NCBI RefSeq assembly: GCF_015163715.1
Contig: NZ_JADDUM010000242.1
Coordinates: forward strand, 1 to 38,784
Source: Pseudomonas cyclaminis
GTDB lineage: Bacteria > Pseudomonadota > Gammaproteobacteria > Pseudomonadales > Pseudomonadaceae
DNA length: 38,784 bases
Direction: 5' to 3'
This document shows, piece by piece, positions 1 to 9,499 of this stretch. Positions within the stretch are counted from its first letter, which is position 1. Each line of letters begins with the position of its first letter. Made by a program: the position numbers and the translations under genes. The notes under the pieces are model-generated. The model had not been told where the DNA came from and made no database searches. It worked only from the letters and a program-made list of their open reading frames with translations.

Positions 1-33
1 AATCGCTGCTCGTTCATGCGGGGCAGGGTTCAA

Positions 34-123
34 ATGTGGGAGGGGGGCGTGCCCCCGATAGCGGTGGTCAGCTGATTAAAACTTGGCTAGAAACACTCTC
101 ATCGGGGAAGCCCCCTCTCACAT
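34..123. repeat. REPIN (two inverted REP sequences)
   Basis: The left arm begins TGTGGGAGGGGGGC and runs through GCCCCCGATAGCGG. The right arm is its inverted counterpart, ATCGGGGAAGCCCCCTCTCACA. About 40 bases separate them. This is the layout of the REPIN doublets common between genes in the P. fluorescens group. The left arm carries GGGGGGCGTGCCCCC where the copy at 5569-5656 has GGGGGCTTGCCCCC, so this copy is slightly degenerate. No RAYT transposase gene, which would mobilise such elements, is in the window. Confidence 0.75.
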
Positions 124-268
124 GTGATCTTCATGAGCCCGGATAGTGGCTCAAGGCTAGCATTTCCCGGCCTCTGCAAATCATTCCTTTGGCTGATTTG
201 GCTGAAACATAAGCGCTCTACAGTGCAGATCGTTCAGCCAAGACCGTGCAGTCATAAAAGGGATTCGT

Positions 269-1951
269 ATGTTGCAGACCCGTGTTATTCCCCCCGCCGA
301 AGGTGCGTACCAATACCCCCTGTTGATCAAGCGCCTGCTGATGTCCGGCGCTCGCTATGAAAAGACCCGGGAAATCGTCTACCGCGACAAGTTGCGCTAC
401 ACCTACCCGACCCTGATCGAGCGGGTCGCACGTCTGGCTAACGTGCTTACCGAGGCCGGAGTCAAGGCCGGTGACACCGTGGCAGTGATGGACTGGGACA
501 GCCATCGCTACCTGGAATGCATGTTCGCCATCCCGATGATCGGCGCGGTGATCCACACCATCAACGTGCGCCTGTCTCCGGAACAGATTCTCTACACCAT
601 GAACCACGCCGAGGACCGCTTTGTGCTGGTCAACAGTGAGTTCGTGGGCCTGTACCAGGCCATCGCCGGGCAGCTCACCACCGTCGACAAGACCCTGCTG
701 CTCACTGATGGCGAATCAAAGACCGCCGAATTGCCGAACCTAGTGGGCGAGTACGAAACCCTGCTCGCCGCCGCCAGCCCCAAGTATGACTTCGAGGATT
801 TCGACGAGCATTCCGTCGCGACCACCTTCTACACCACCGGCACCACCGGCAACCCCAAAGGCGTGTACTTCACCCATCGCCAGCTGGTACTGCACACCAT
901 CGGCGTGGCGACCATCATGGGCAGCATCGACAGCGTGCGCCTGCTGGGCACCAACGACGTGTACATGCCGATCACGCCGATGTTTCACGTGCACGCCTGG
1001 GGCCTGCCGTATGTGGCGACCATGCTTGGCCTGAAGCAGGTCTACCCTGGCCGCTACGACCCGGAATACCTGGTGGAGCTGTGGCGCAAGGAGAAGGTCA
1101 CGTTCTCCCACTGTGTGCCGACCATCCTGCAAATGGTGCTCAACGCCAAGGCTGCCCAAGGCGTGGATTTTGGCGGTTGGAAAATCGTCATCGGCGGCAG
1201 CGCGCTCAATCGCACGCTGTATGAGGCGGCGAAGGCGCGTGGGATTCAACTGACCGCCGCGTACGGCATGTCCGAGACTGGCCCGTTGGTGTCCTGCGCT
1301 CACCTCAACGAAGAGCTGTTGGCCGGTAGCGAAGACGAGCGCATCACCTACCGCATCAAAGCCGGCGTGCCCGGACCGTTGGTGGAAGCGGCGATCATGG
1401 ACACTGAGGGTAACTTCCTGCCTGCCGACGGCGAGTCCCAGGGTGAGCTGGTGCTGCGTGCGCCGTGGCTCAGCGAAGGTTATTTCAACGAGCCGCAGAA
1501 GGGCGCCGAGTTGTGGGCGGGCGGCTGGATGCACACCGGCGACGTGGCCACCCTCGACGCGTTTGGCGTGATTGATATCCGCGACCGCATCAAGGACGTG
1601 ATCAAGACCGGCGGCGAGTGGATCTCCTCCCTGGCCCTGGAAGACCTGGTCAGTCGTCACCCCGCGGTACGCGAAGTAGCGGTGGTGGGCATCGCCGATC
1701 CGCAGTGGGGCGAGCGTCCGTTTGCGCTGCTGGTGGTGCATGATGGCCATGTGATAGGGGCCCGTGAACTCAAAGAGCACCTCAAGCCTTTTGTCGAATT
1801 GGGCCATTTGAGCAAGTGGGCGATTCCGAGCCAGATTGCCGTTGTTACTGAAATTCCCAAGACCAGCGTCGGCAAACTCGACAAAAAACGTATCCGTATC
1901 GACATCATCGAATGGCAGGCCAACAACAGTACCTTCCTGTCCACCCTCTGA
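269..1951 (+). CDS. AlkK-like medium-chain acyl-CoA synthetase
   Basis: An AMP-forming fatty acid-CoA ligase of 560 residues, which activates a carboxylic acid through an acyl-adenylate before transfer to CoA. The adenylation P-loop YTTGTTGNPKGV lies at residues 188-199, and the A5-type motif AAYGMSETGP follows in mid-protein. Near the C-terminus are GGEWISS and KTSVGKLDKKRI, the latter with the usual catalytic lysine. Length and motifs fit the AlkK branch, whose members prefer medium-chain acids; substrate range cannot be read from sequence. The ATG is preceded by AAAAGGGA. The order ligase, DUF1302, DUF1329, LuxR regulator recalls the PP_0763-PP_0766 region of P. putida. This suggests joint work on fatty acids or esters, which is an inference. 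Confidence 0.9.
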   Translation: MLQTRVIPPAEGAYQYPLLIKRLLMSGARYEKTREIVYRDKLRYTYPTLIERVARLANVLTEAGVKAGDTVAVMDWDSHRYLECMFAIPMIGAVIHTINVRLSPEQILYTMNHAEDRFVLVNSEFVGLYQAIAGQLTTVDKTLLLTDGESKTAELPNLVGEYETLLAAASPKYDFEDFDEHSVATTFYTTGTTGNPKGVYFTHRQLVLHTIGVATIMGSIDSVRLLGTNDVYMPITPMFHVHAWGLPYVATMLGLKQVYPGRYDPEYLVELWRKEKVTFSHCVPTILQMVLNAKAAQGVDFGGWKIVIGGSALNRTLYEAAKARGIQLTAAYGMSETGPLVSCAHLNEELLAGSEDERITYRIKAGVPGPLVEAAIMDTEGNFLPADGESQGELVLRAPWLSEGYFNEPQKGAELWAGGWMHTGDVATLDAFGVIDIRDRIKDVIKTGGEWISSLALEDLVSRHPAVREVAVVGIADPQWGERPFALLVVHDGHVIGARELKEHLKPFVELGHLSKWAIPSQIAVVTEIPKTSVGKLDKKRIRIDIIEWQANNSTFLSTL

Positions 1952-1959
1952 TGCCCCTC

Positions 1960-1981
1960 GCCGTGCCCGTTCGGGCACGGC
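1960..1981 (+). terminator. Perfect hairpin after the acyl-CoA synthetase
   Basis: GCCGTGCCCG and CGGGCACGGC form a perfect 10-bp stem around TT, nine bases after the stop codon. The following bases (AATGCTCTATC) are not a T-run, so it may act as a weak terminator or as an mRNA 3'-end stabiliser. Confidence 0.5.
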
Positions 1982-2282
1982 AATGCTCTATCTTGCGCCT
2001 CTACTTGTGATTTGCCGATTTTCAGCCATCCTCTCCGCGTCGGTCTTCGCCGACATGGCGAAAGGGCTGTGGCAGACGGGTCGGTGATGCGAATCACACT
2101 TTAGAGGGATCAAGCGGTACCCCCTGCTGGCTATAGTCCTACTCAGAGTTTTTCAAGGATGCGTCGCTTCGGGCCATGGAGGTTCAGTTGCCAGGGCGGC
2201 ATTGGAATCGTTGTATTCCGGCCGTTACAAGCATCACAAAAGAACTCACTGCCATAACAATAATGCACATGGAGTAGCGTCG
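1982..2282 (+). promoter_or_regulatory. Leader region of the DUF1302 gene
   Basis: This stretch of about 300 bases holds no convincing gene. A TATAGT hexamer at 2132-2137 could be a -10 element, but no good -35 sits 16-18 bases upstream, so it may need an activator. The MalT-like regulator encoded at 5792 is the obvious candidate, though no operator was identified. The ribosome-binding site GGAG (2271-2274) precedes the chosen start at 2283. Confidence 0.3.
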
Positions 2283-4156
2283 ATGATCTCAGTAAACCAG
2301 TTCTGGCGCCGGGCAAGATTGCCGTTGGCCGTCAGCCTCGCCTCTACGCTCGCCGGGCCCGCATTCGGCGTCAGTTTCAATATCGGTGAAATCGAAGGGA
2401 GTTTTGACTCGTCGCTTTCTGTGGGGGCGAGTTGGTCGACAGCCAAGCCTGACCGAGACCTTATCGGCGTCAACAACGGCGGAGCGGGCTTGTCCCAGAC
2501 GTCCGACGATGGTCACCTGAATTTCAAGCGTGGTGAGACCTTCTCAAAGATCTTCAAGGGTATTCACGACCTGGAACTGAAATACGGCGATACCGGTGTG
2601 TTTGTGCGTGGTAAATACTGGTACGACTTCGAACTCAAGGATGAAAGCCGTGAGTTCAAGGACATCAGCGATAACAATCGCAAAGAGGGCGCCAAGTCTT
2701 CGGGTGGGCAGATTCTTGATGCATTCATCTATCACAATTATTCCATTGCCGATCAGCCCGGCAACGTGCGGTTCGGTAAGCAAGTCGTTAGCTGGGGTGA
2801 AAGCACCTTCATTGGCGGCGGCATCAACTCCGTTAACCCAATCGATGTGTCAGCATTCCGTCGTCCGGGTGCCGAAATCAAGGAAGGCTTGATTCCGGTC
2901 AACATGTTCTACGTGTCGCAAACCCTGACTGATAACTTGTCGGCAGAAGCGTTTTATCAGTTGGAATGGGACCAGACTGTTACAGATAACTGCGGAACAT
3001 TCTTCTCTCAGCCTGATGTTATTTCCGATGGCTGTACCGATAACCTCCGACTGCTCAGCAAGCGTTCGTTCCTGGCGACTCAGCCCGGCGCCTTGCCGCT
3101 GCTGAATAACTTTGGGGTCAACGTCAACGAAGAAGGCGTGCTGGTCAAGCGTGGACCGGATCGCGATGCCCGCGACAGCGGTCAATTCGGCGTGGCGTTT
3201 CACTATAACTACGAGCCGTTGGACACCGAGTTCGGCGCCTACTTCATGAATTATCACAGCCGGGCTCCGATTTTCAGTGCTCGGGGGGCGTCGGCTGCGA
3301 CTTATGCAGCGGCCAACTCTCTGACACCTACGCCAGCGGCGGGCCTTCGTCCGCTTATTGTCGCGGGTAACTCCAGCTACTTCGTCGAGTACCCCGAGGA
3401 TATCCGCCTTTATGGTTTGAGCTTCTCCACAACGTTACCTACCGGCACAGCCTGGAGCGGAGAACTCAGCTACCGGCCAAATGCTCCGGTGCAGCTCAAC
3501 ACAACCGACATTCTCTATGCGGGCGTCACGCCGTTGATCGGCCTGGGTGCAGCTTCTCCGCTTAAAGGGGCCGCCGACACGGATCTGAATGGCTACCGTC
3601 GTAAGGAAATCACTCAGTCCAGACGACCTTTACGCACTTTTTCGATCAGGTCATGGGGGCAAGCCGCCTGACGTTGGTAGGCGAAGTGGGTGTGACTCAC
3701 GTAGGCGGCCTGGAAAGCCGTGACAAAGCACGTTACGGGCGTGACCCCGTTTATGGTCCTGGACAAGGTGCCCTGTGTGCAGCGCTTAACACCGGCACGA
3801 TCACTGGGGCTGGTGCTGGCGCCGACGGCAGTAACCGTACTGCAAATTGCAATAACGACGGTTTCACCACGTCCACTTCCTGGGGCTACCGTGGCCGCGC
3901 AATCTGGGAGTACCCGGATGTCTTCGCAGGGGTGAACCTCAAGCCTAACGTGGCGTGGTCCCATGACGTGAGTGGTTACTCGCCAGGTCCTGGCGGCAAC
4001 TTTGAAGAGGGTCGTAAGGCGGTGAGCCTGGGGTTGGACGCTGAATACCAGAACACCTACACGGCGAGTCTTGCCTACACCAACTTCTTTGGTGGCGACT
4101 TCAACACGTCGAATGACCGCGACTTCGTCGCCCTGAGCTTCGGCGCGAACTTCTAA
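2283..4156 (+). pseudogene. DUF1302 outer-membrane-type protein, frameshifted
   Basis: A DUF1302 family protein. Restoring one base gives about 624 residues. The start at 2283 is chosen for its GGAG eight bases upstream and for the export signal that follows (Arg-rich N-terminus, hydrophobic stretch, cut near AGPAFG). The mature protein opens with SFNIGEIEGSFDSSLSVGAS, a typical DUF1302 beginning, and is rich in alternating aromatic and polar residues as in outer-membrane beta-barrels. The first frame runs to 3671; the rest continues one frame back to 4156, ending in a C-terminal Phe (FGANF) as outer-membrane proteins do. The break is at CAGTCC (3615-3620): inserting a T gives CAG TTC CAG ACG ACC and rejoins the frames. 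DUF1302 and DUF1329 genes usually travel together and are thought to act in lipid-related transport at the outer membrane; the exact role is unknown. Confidence 0.8.
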
Positions 4157-4186
4157 GCACACTGTATTTTCAGGAAGAACCAGAAC

Positions 4187-5550
4187 ATGAAAATAACCAA
4201 AAGTCTGTTGCACGTAGGTGTGCTTGGGCTGTCGATCCTGGCGAGCAACGTCATGGCGGCAGTGTCGGCGGATGAAGCCGCCAAGCTGGGCACCAGCCTG
4301 ACCCCGATGGGCGCGGAAATGGCCGGTAACGCGGCCGGCACCATCCCGAAATGGTCGCCGCTGCCGACCAATGCGGGGGCTGTGGATTCTAAAGGTTTCC
4401 TGGCCAACCCTTACGCCAGTGAACAACCGCAATTCACCATCACCGCGCAAAACGTCGAGCAGTACAAAGACAAGCTGGCGCCGGGGCAGTACGCGATGTT
4501 CAAGCGTTACCCGGAAACCTTCAAGATGCCGGTCTACCCGACCCATCGTGGCGCCACCGTGCCGGCGGAGGTGTTCGCCTCCATCAAGAAGAACGCCACC
4601 ACCACCAACCTGGTGTCCGGCGGCAACGGCCTTGAGAATTTCGAAACGGCCGTACCGTTCCCGATTCCGAAAACGGGCGTCGAGGTTATCTGGAACCACA
4701 TCACCCGTTATCGCGGTGGCAGCGTGACCCGCCTGGTGACCCAGGCCACGCCGCAAACCAACGGTTCCTACAGCCTGGTGTACTTCCGCGATCAGTTCGT
4801 GTTCCGCGACAAGATGAAGGACTTCGATCCGAAGAACCCAGGCAACGTGCTGTTCTACTTCAAGCAGCAAGTGACCGCGCGGCACGCCTGGCCGGTGGTG
4901 TGCTGCTGGTGCACGAAACCCTGGACCAGGTGAAGGAGCCGCGTTCGGCGTGGGTCTACAACGCCGGCCAGCGCCGTGTGCGCCGGGCGCCGCAAGTGTC
5001 CTATGACGGGCCGGGTACTGCCGCCGATGGCCTGCGGACTTCCGACAACCTCGACATGTACAACGGTGCGCCGGATCGCTACGACTGGAAACTGGAAGGC
5101 AAGAAGGAAATCTACATCGCCTCCAACAGCTACAAGATCGACGATCCGAAGCTCAAGTACGCCGACATCATCAAGGCCGGCCACATCAACCAGGACCTGA
5201 CACGCTACGAGCTGCGCCGCGTGTGGCACGTGGTCGCCACCTTGAAGGAAGGCCAGCGTCATATCTATGCCAAGCGTGACTTCTTCATCGACGAAGACAC
5301 CTGGCAAGCCGCGGTGATCGATCACTACGACGGTCGTGGCCAGCTGTGGCGCGTCGCCGAAGCCCATGCCGAGAACTACTACGACAAACAAGTGCCGTGG
5401 TACGCCCTGGAAACCCTCTACGACCTGCAATCCGGCCGTTACCTGGCGCTCGGCATGAAGAACGAAGAGAAGCAGGCCTATGACTTCGGCTTCACCGCCA
5501 CCACCAGCGACTTCACCCCAGCGGCCCTGCGCCAGGACGGTGTTCGCTAA
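4187..5550 (+). pseudogene. DUF1329 family protein, frameshifted
   Basis: A DUF1329 protein, usually an exported partner of DUF1302. One added base gives about 454 residues, the normal family length. The N-terminus is a signal peptide (MKITKSLLHVGVLGLSILAS, cleavage near VMAA), then the typical VSADEAAKLGTSLTPMGAE segment. AGGAAG lies about ten bases before the ATG and 30 bases after the DUF1302 stop, so the two are probably one transcript. The first frame fails at GCGCGG (4877-4882) and the second begins its open reading in the -1 frame. Inserting a C gives GCG CCG GCA CGC CTG, read A P A R L, and continues into VLLVHETLDQVKEPRSAW. Both halves look well conserved, which argues against long-standing decay. 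Confidence 0.82.
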
Positions 5551-5568
5551 CTTGTACTAATGCCCCAA

Positions 5569-5656
5569 TGTGGGAGGGGGCTTGCCCCCGATAGCGGTGT
5601 GACAGTCAGCCATGGATTGACTGATCCGCCTCTATCGGGGGCAAGCCCCCTCCCAC
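5569..5656. repeat. REPIN (two inverted REP sequences)
   Basis: TGTGGGAGGGGGCTTGCCCCCGATAGCGG is mirrored after about 35 bases by CTATCGGGGGCAAGCCCCCTCCCAC. Each arm is itself a palindrome (GGGGGCTTGCCCCC), so the whole can fold into a long hairpin. It lies just after the DUF1329 stop and before the regulator gene. Compared with the element at 34-123 this copy is nearly perfect. Confidence 0.85.
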
Positions 5657-5791
5657 TTTTCGTTTGTGGCGATATTTTTTGTCGCAGTTCTTTTTCAGGC
5701 AAATGTTGCAAAGATCTACAAACCTGCTGCTTTTACCGCTAGTCTGCGGACATCTGCAATGCCGACAACAGCCTTCTACAAGAGCCCGGCG

Positions 5792-8521
5792 ATGACTGAT
5801 CTGTCCCGAATCCATGGGCCTGCCAGTGTGGTAATCCCGACCCTGGAAGGTCGCTTCTACAGGCCTCCGCTGCCTGACGGCTACGTGCTGCGCCCCCGCC
5901 TGTGTGAACGGTTGAGCGCCGGCCTTGACGGGCGGTTGCTCCTGGTCAGCGCCCCGGCGGGGTTCGGCAAGAGTTCGTTGGCGGTGGAGTTCTGCCAGAG
6001 CCTGCCATCCCACTGGCAAAGCCTGTGGCTGGGCCTGAACCCTCGGGACAACGACCCAGGACGCTTCCTTGAGCGTCTGCTCGAAGGGTTGCAGCACTAC
6101 TTTCCTGCACTCGGCGCCCAATCCCTGGGCCTGCTGAAAATGCGCCAGCGTCACCAACCTTTTGCCTTTGAAGAATGGCTCGATGGCTTGCTTGATGAGC
6201 TGGCGGTCAATCTGTCCACGCGTGCGCCGTTGCTGCTGGTGCTGGACGACTATCACCTGGCCCAGGGCCCGGTGCTGGACCGCTGCCTGCAATTTTTCCT
6301 CAATCATCTGCCTGACGGCCTGGTGGTACTGGTTACCAGTCGCCAGCGCCCGGACTGGCATCTGGCACGCTTGCGCCTGTCGCGGCACCTGTTGGAGTTG
6401 CACGAGCAAGACCTGCGCCTGACCCATGCCGAATCCCAGGCGCTATTGGATCGCCACAGCAGTTCCCTGAGCGGTGAGGCCCTCGACAACCTGATCCGCC
6501 GCAGCGAAGGCTGGGTGGCGGGGCTGCGCTTCTGGCTGCTGGCGGCTTCCGAAGCGGGCAACGAAGGCGCCTTGCCGCAAAACCTGCACGGTGGGGAAGG
6601 GCTGATCCGCGACTATTTGCTGGAAGAGGTGATCGACTGCCTGCCGCACGAAGTGCAGGCGTTCCTGTTCGACACGGCCCCCCAGGATCGTTTCTGCAGC
6701 GAATTGTGCGACGCCGTGCGAGAGGCCCATGACAGCGCCGAGATCCTGCGTTACCTGCAAGCCCACCAGGTTTTCCTGGTGCCCTTGGACGAGCAGGGCC
6801 ACTGGTACCGCTATCATCATTTATTCTCCGACCTGCTGCGCACCCGCCGTGCGAGCAGCAATGTATTGCCGGCCGCCAGCCTGCATCTGCGCGCTTGCCG
6901 CTGGTTCAACGGCCAAGGCTTGATCGACGAGGCGGTAGAGCAGGCCTTACGCGCCGGGCATCTGGACGTTGCGGCCAGCCTGGTGCAGAACCTGTCCGAA
7001 GAACAGCTGCTGGCCGAGCAGAACGTCGGTATGTTGCTGCGCTGGAAAATGGACTTGCCCGACAGTCTGTTGATCAGCACACCGCGTTTGATCGTGCTGT
7101 ACAGCTGGGCATTGGGATTGGCCTGTCAGCTGGATGCGGCGGAAGAACTGTCCGGCTACCTCAGCCGCTTCCTGCCCGCCCCTTCGGCCACGGCGCAAAA
7201 GTCGATGCTGGCCCAGTGGCTGGCGCTGAGCGGGATTATCGCCCGTGGCCGGGGTGACCGTGAGTTGACTGAGCGTTATTGCAGCGAGGCCTTGGAAAGT
7301 CTGCCGCAACGGCGTTACGGGCAACGTCTGGTGTGCCTGTCGACACTGTCCAACCTGGCGATTGCCGATGGTGACTTGTGGCGTGCCCGTGGGCTGAACC
7401 GCGAATCACTGGAGTTGGCGCAGCGCGTCGGCAACCCGTTGTTTGAAGCCTTGGCCCATTACGACCGTGCGCGGGTATTGCAAGCACGCGGCGAAATCCT
7501 GCGGGCTCTTGATGAAGTACGCCAGGGCCTGCAACGTTTGCACGGCCTGGCGCCGCAGCGGCTCTATGCGGTGCGTGCGCGTTTGTCGTTGTACGAAGGT
7601 TATCTGCTGTTGGTGCGCAATCAGCCAGAAGCCGGTATCGCCCATCTGCGCGCAGGCCTGGCGGAGGCGCGCGCCTGTCGCGACATCAGTGTCCTGATCG
7701 GCCATTGCGTGATCGCCAGCTTCGAAGGGCGGCGCAACGACTTCTCCAAAGCCTTCGCCGAACTCGCCGAGGCCGAACGCTTGATGCATATCTGGGACGT
7801 GCCGCCCATCTACTACCTGGCCATGATCACCCTGATCAAATGCGAACTGTGGCTGGCCCAGGGCCGGACCGACCTGGCTGACGCCTGGTTGACCCGTCTC
7901 GGGCAGACCTACAACGGCGAGCAGGCTGCCGCTGCGCCGGAATTCCATCCGCATTTGCCGCAACATATCGGGCTGCAACAAGCCGCCCTCGATGCCATTC
8001 GTCATCAGCCGGAGGAGGCATTGCAGCGGCTCGACGATCTGGCGCAACAGGCCCATGGCAGTGGGCGCCAGATGATTGCTCTGATGGCGCTTACCCAGCA
8101 GGCGCAGTTGCTGTTGGAAGGCGGTCAGGACACAAAGGCGCGGCCGGTATTGGCTCGAGCGCTTGAGGCCGGTGCCGGAGGGGCGTTGCAACCTTTCCAG
8201 AGGCTGCTGGAAAATCACCCGGACTGGATGCGCGAGCAACTTGGCAAGGATCCCCACGCATTGCTGAATCAGAGCCTCCTGATGCTGCTGCCCGTCGTTG
8301 TGGCGGCTGACGTGTCACCTAACCATGAGGCCCTGAGCGTCCGGGAACTGGCCGTGCTGCAACTCATTGCCCAAGGCTGCTCCAACCAGGAAATCAGCAA
8401 CCGGCTGTTTATCTCCCTGCACACGGTCAAGACCCACGCCAGCCATATCAACAGCAAGCTCGGCGTGGAGCGACGCACCCAGGCGGTGGCGCGGGCGCAG
8501 GAGCTGAGGTTGATTGGCTAG
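5792..8521 (+). CDS. MalT-like LuxR-family ATP-dependent activator
   Basis: A large LuxR regulator of about 909 residues, the size of MalT (LAL/STAND class). A Walker A motif, SAPAGFGKSS, lies near residue 50, and a Walker B-like LLLVLDDYH about 100 residues later. A long helical TPR-like region follows. The C-terminus has the LuxR helix-turn-helix: LSVRELAVLQLIAQG, then SNQEISNRLFISLHTVKTH. Such proteins bind a small inducer and ATP, oligomerise and activate nearby promoters. The likely targets are the lipid genes just upstream, by position only. The start is uncertain: ATG at 5792 begins MTDLSRIHGPASVV, where similarity to the family starts; ATG at 5759, in frame, would add 11 residues. Neither has a strong ribosome-binding site. 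Confidence 0.85.
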   Translation: MTDLSRIHGPASVVIPTLEGRFYRPPLPDGYVLRPRLCERLSAGLDGRLLLVSAPAGFGKSSLAVEFCQSLPSHWQSLWLGLNPRDNDPGRFLERLLEGLQHYFPALGAQSLGLLKMRQRHQPFAFEEWLDGLLDELAVNLSTRAPLLLVLDDYHLAQGPVLDRCLQFFLNHLPDGLVVLVTSRQRPDWHLARLRLSRHLLELHEQDLRLTHAESQALLDRHSSSLSGEALDNLIRRSEGWVAGLRFWLLAASEAGNEGALPQNLHGGEGLIRDYLLEEVIDCLPHEVQAFLFDTAPQDRFCSELCDAVREAHDSAEILRYLQAHQVFLVPLDEQGHWYRYHHLFSDLLRTRRASSNVLPAASLHLRACRWFNGQGLIDEAVEQALRAGHLDVAASLVQNLSEEQLLAEQNVGMLLRWKMDLPDSLLISTPRLIVLYSWALGLACQLDAAEELSGYLSRFLPAPSATAQKSMLAQWLALSGIIARGRGDRELTERYCSEALESLPQRRYGQRLVCLSTLSNLAIADGDLWRARGLNRESLELAQRVGNPLFEALAHYDRARVLQARGEILRALDEVRQGLQRLHGLAPQRLYAVRARLSLYEGYLLLVRNQPEAGIAHLRAGLAEARACRDISVLIGHCVIASFEGRRNDFSKAFAELAEAERLMHIWDVPPIYYLAMITLIKCELWLAQGRTDLADAWLTRLGQTYNGEQAAAAPEFHPHLPQHIGLQQAALDAIRHQPEEALQRLDDLAQQAHGSGRQMIALMALTQQAQLLLEGGQDTKARPVLARALEAGAGGALQPFQRLLENHPDWMREQLGKDPHALLNQSLLMLLPVVVAADVSPNHEALSVRELAVLQLIAQGCSNQEISNRLFISLHTVKTHASHINSKLGVERRTQAVARAQELRLIG

Positions 8522-8550
8522 CGCTTGACGATGTGAGGTCGGCGAGCTTG

Positions 8551-8576
8551 TTGTGGCGAGCGTGTTTACTCGCACT
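8551..8576. repeat. Degenerate REP-like palindrome
   Basis: GTGGCGAGCGTGTTTACTCGCAC can pair GTG-CGAG with CTCGCAC. It resembles an eroded copy of the GTGGCGAGCGGGCTTGCTCGC-type repeats of fluorescent pseudomonads. It lies in the 133-base gap between the regulator and the hydrolase gene, which holds nothing else visible. Confidence 0.35.
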
Positions 8577-8654
8577 GGAGCGGCAAGCACTCCCCCTTCT
8601 GTTTTAATGGTGCATTTACTTCAGCGCTATTTGATTTGCACCCGAGGACTGCCC

Positions 8655-9299
8655 ATGGAACCCACAACGCCCGCGCTCATCCGCGAAACCTTCCCCGTCG
8701 GCCCCCTGCAATGCAACTGCACCATCATCGGCGATCCCATCACCAAAAAAGCCATCGTGGTCGACCCCGGCGGCAACCATGAGCTGATCCTCGCGCGCCT
8801 CGACGCGCTGGGCCTGAAGGTCGTGAGCATCATCCACACCCACGCTCATCTCGATCACTTCCTGGCATCCGGCCAGTTGAAAGAGAAAACCGGCGCCACG
8901 TTGCACCTGCACAAGGAAGATCAGTTCCTGTGGGACAACCTGGAAATGCAGTGCCAGATGTTTCGCGTGCCTTATACCCCGGTGCCGTCGCCGGACCGGT
9001 GGCTGGAAGATAACGAAGAATTGGCCTGCGGCTGCGGCGTAGCCTTGCATACGCCGGGACACACGCCGGGTTCGATGAGTTTCTGGTTTGCCGATGCCAA
9101 GCTGCTGATCGCCGGCGACACGCTTTTCCGGCGTGGCGTGGGGCGCACGGATTTGTGGGGTGGGGACCAGGCCACTATCGTGCGCTCGATCAAACAGCGG
9201 CTTTACACGCTGGACGAGGGCGCCACGGTGGTCACCGGTCACGGGCCGGATACGCGCTTGGGTGAGGAGATGCGCGAGAATCCATTTGTGCGGGCTTGA
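8655..9299 (+). CDS. Glyoxalase II-like metallo-beta-lactamase-fold hydrolase
   Basis: A 214-residue metallo-beta-lactamase-fold protein of the YcbL / hydroxyacylglutathione-hydrolase-like group. The metal-binding signature HTHAHLDH is at residues 61-68. The later ligands are visible in TPGHTPGS, AGDTLF and the C-terminal TGHGP. It probably hydrolyses a thioester or related ester in the cytoplasm with a two-metal centre; the physiological substrate cannot be told. It is shorter than true glyoxalase II (about 250-260 residues) and lacks that enzyme's helical C-terminal substrate domain. The ATG at 8655 is preferred over upstream in-frame starts because GAGGA lies seven bases before it and family similarity begins at the N-terminus (ETFPVGPLQCNC). 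Confidence 0.88.
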   Translation: MEPTTPALIRETFPVGPLQCNCTIIGDPITKKAIVVDPGGNHELILARLDALGLKVVSIIHTHAHLDHFLASGQLKEKTGATLHLHKEDQFLWDNLEMQCQMFRVPYTPVPSPDRWLEDNEELACGCGVALHTPGHTPGSMSFWFADAKLLIAGDTLFRRGVGRTDLWGGDQATIVRSIKQRLYTLDEGATVVTGHGPDTRLGEEMRENPFVRA

Positions 9300-9312
9300 G
9301 GGGCAATCTGTT

Positions 9313-9358
9313 GTAGCAAAAACGCAGGTCGCGTTCAGCTGAGGTCTGCTACGTTTTC
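9313..9358 (+). other. Branched hairpin, possible terminator
   Basis: GTAGCA (9313-9318) pairs with TGCTAC (9347-9352), enclosing a second stem AACGC/GCGTT (9321-9325, 9331-9335). The outer stem is followed by GTTTTC. It starts 13 bases after the hydrolase stop and may terminate that transcript, but the T-run is short. Confidence 0.35.
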
Positions 9359-9408
9359 TATAGCGGTAATGTGGCTAACCTTTTGTTACAGCTGCGCGAG
9401 TGGTCACG

Positions 9409-9435
9409 GAATTTTTGCCATTTGTCGTGTTCAAA
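9409..9435 (+). promoter_or_regulatory. Candidate AlgU (sigma-E type) promoter
   Basis: GAATTT (9409-9414), a 16-base spacer, then TCAAA (9431-9435). This is close to the AlgU consensus GAACTT-N16-17-TCnnA. Transcription would start near 9441, giving a leader of about 60 bases to the lipoprotein gene. Cell-envelope lipoproteins with OmpA domains are typical AlgU targets. Confidence 0.5.
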
Positions 9436-9499
9436 CCTCGGCACAGGTCCATTGCCAATGTCCTCTGCACCACAGAATGCATAAGTAGGAGCTCCCTTC

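Noticed and set aside
5740..5745. TAGTCT as -10 element of the MalT-like regulator gene
   Set aside because: The nearest -35-like TTGCAA is 29 bases upstream, too far for a sigma70 promoter.
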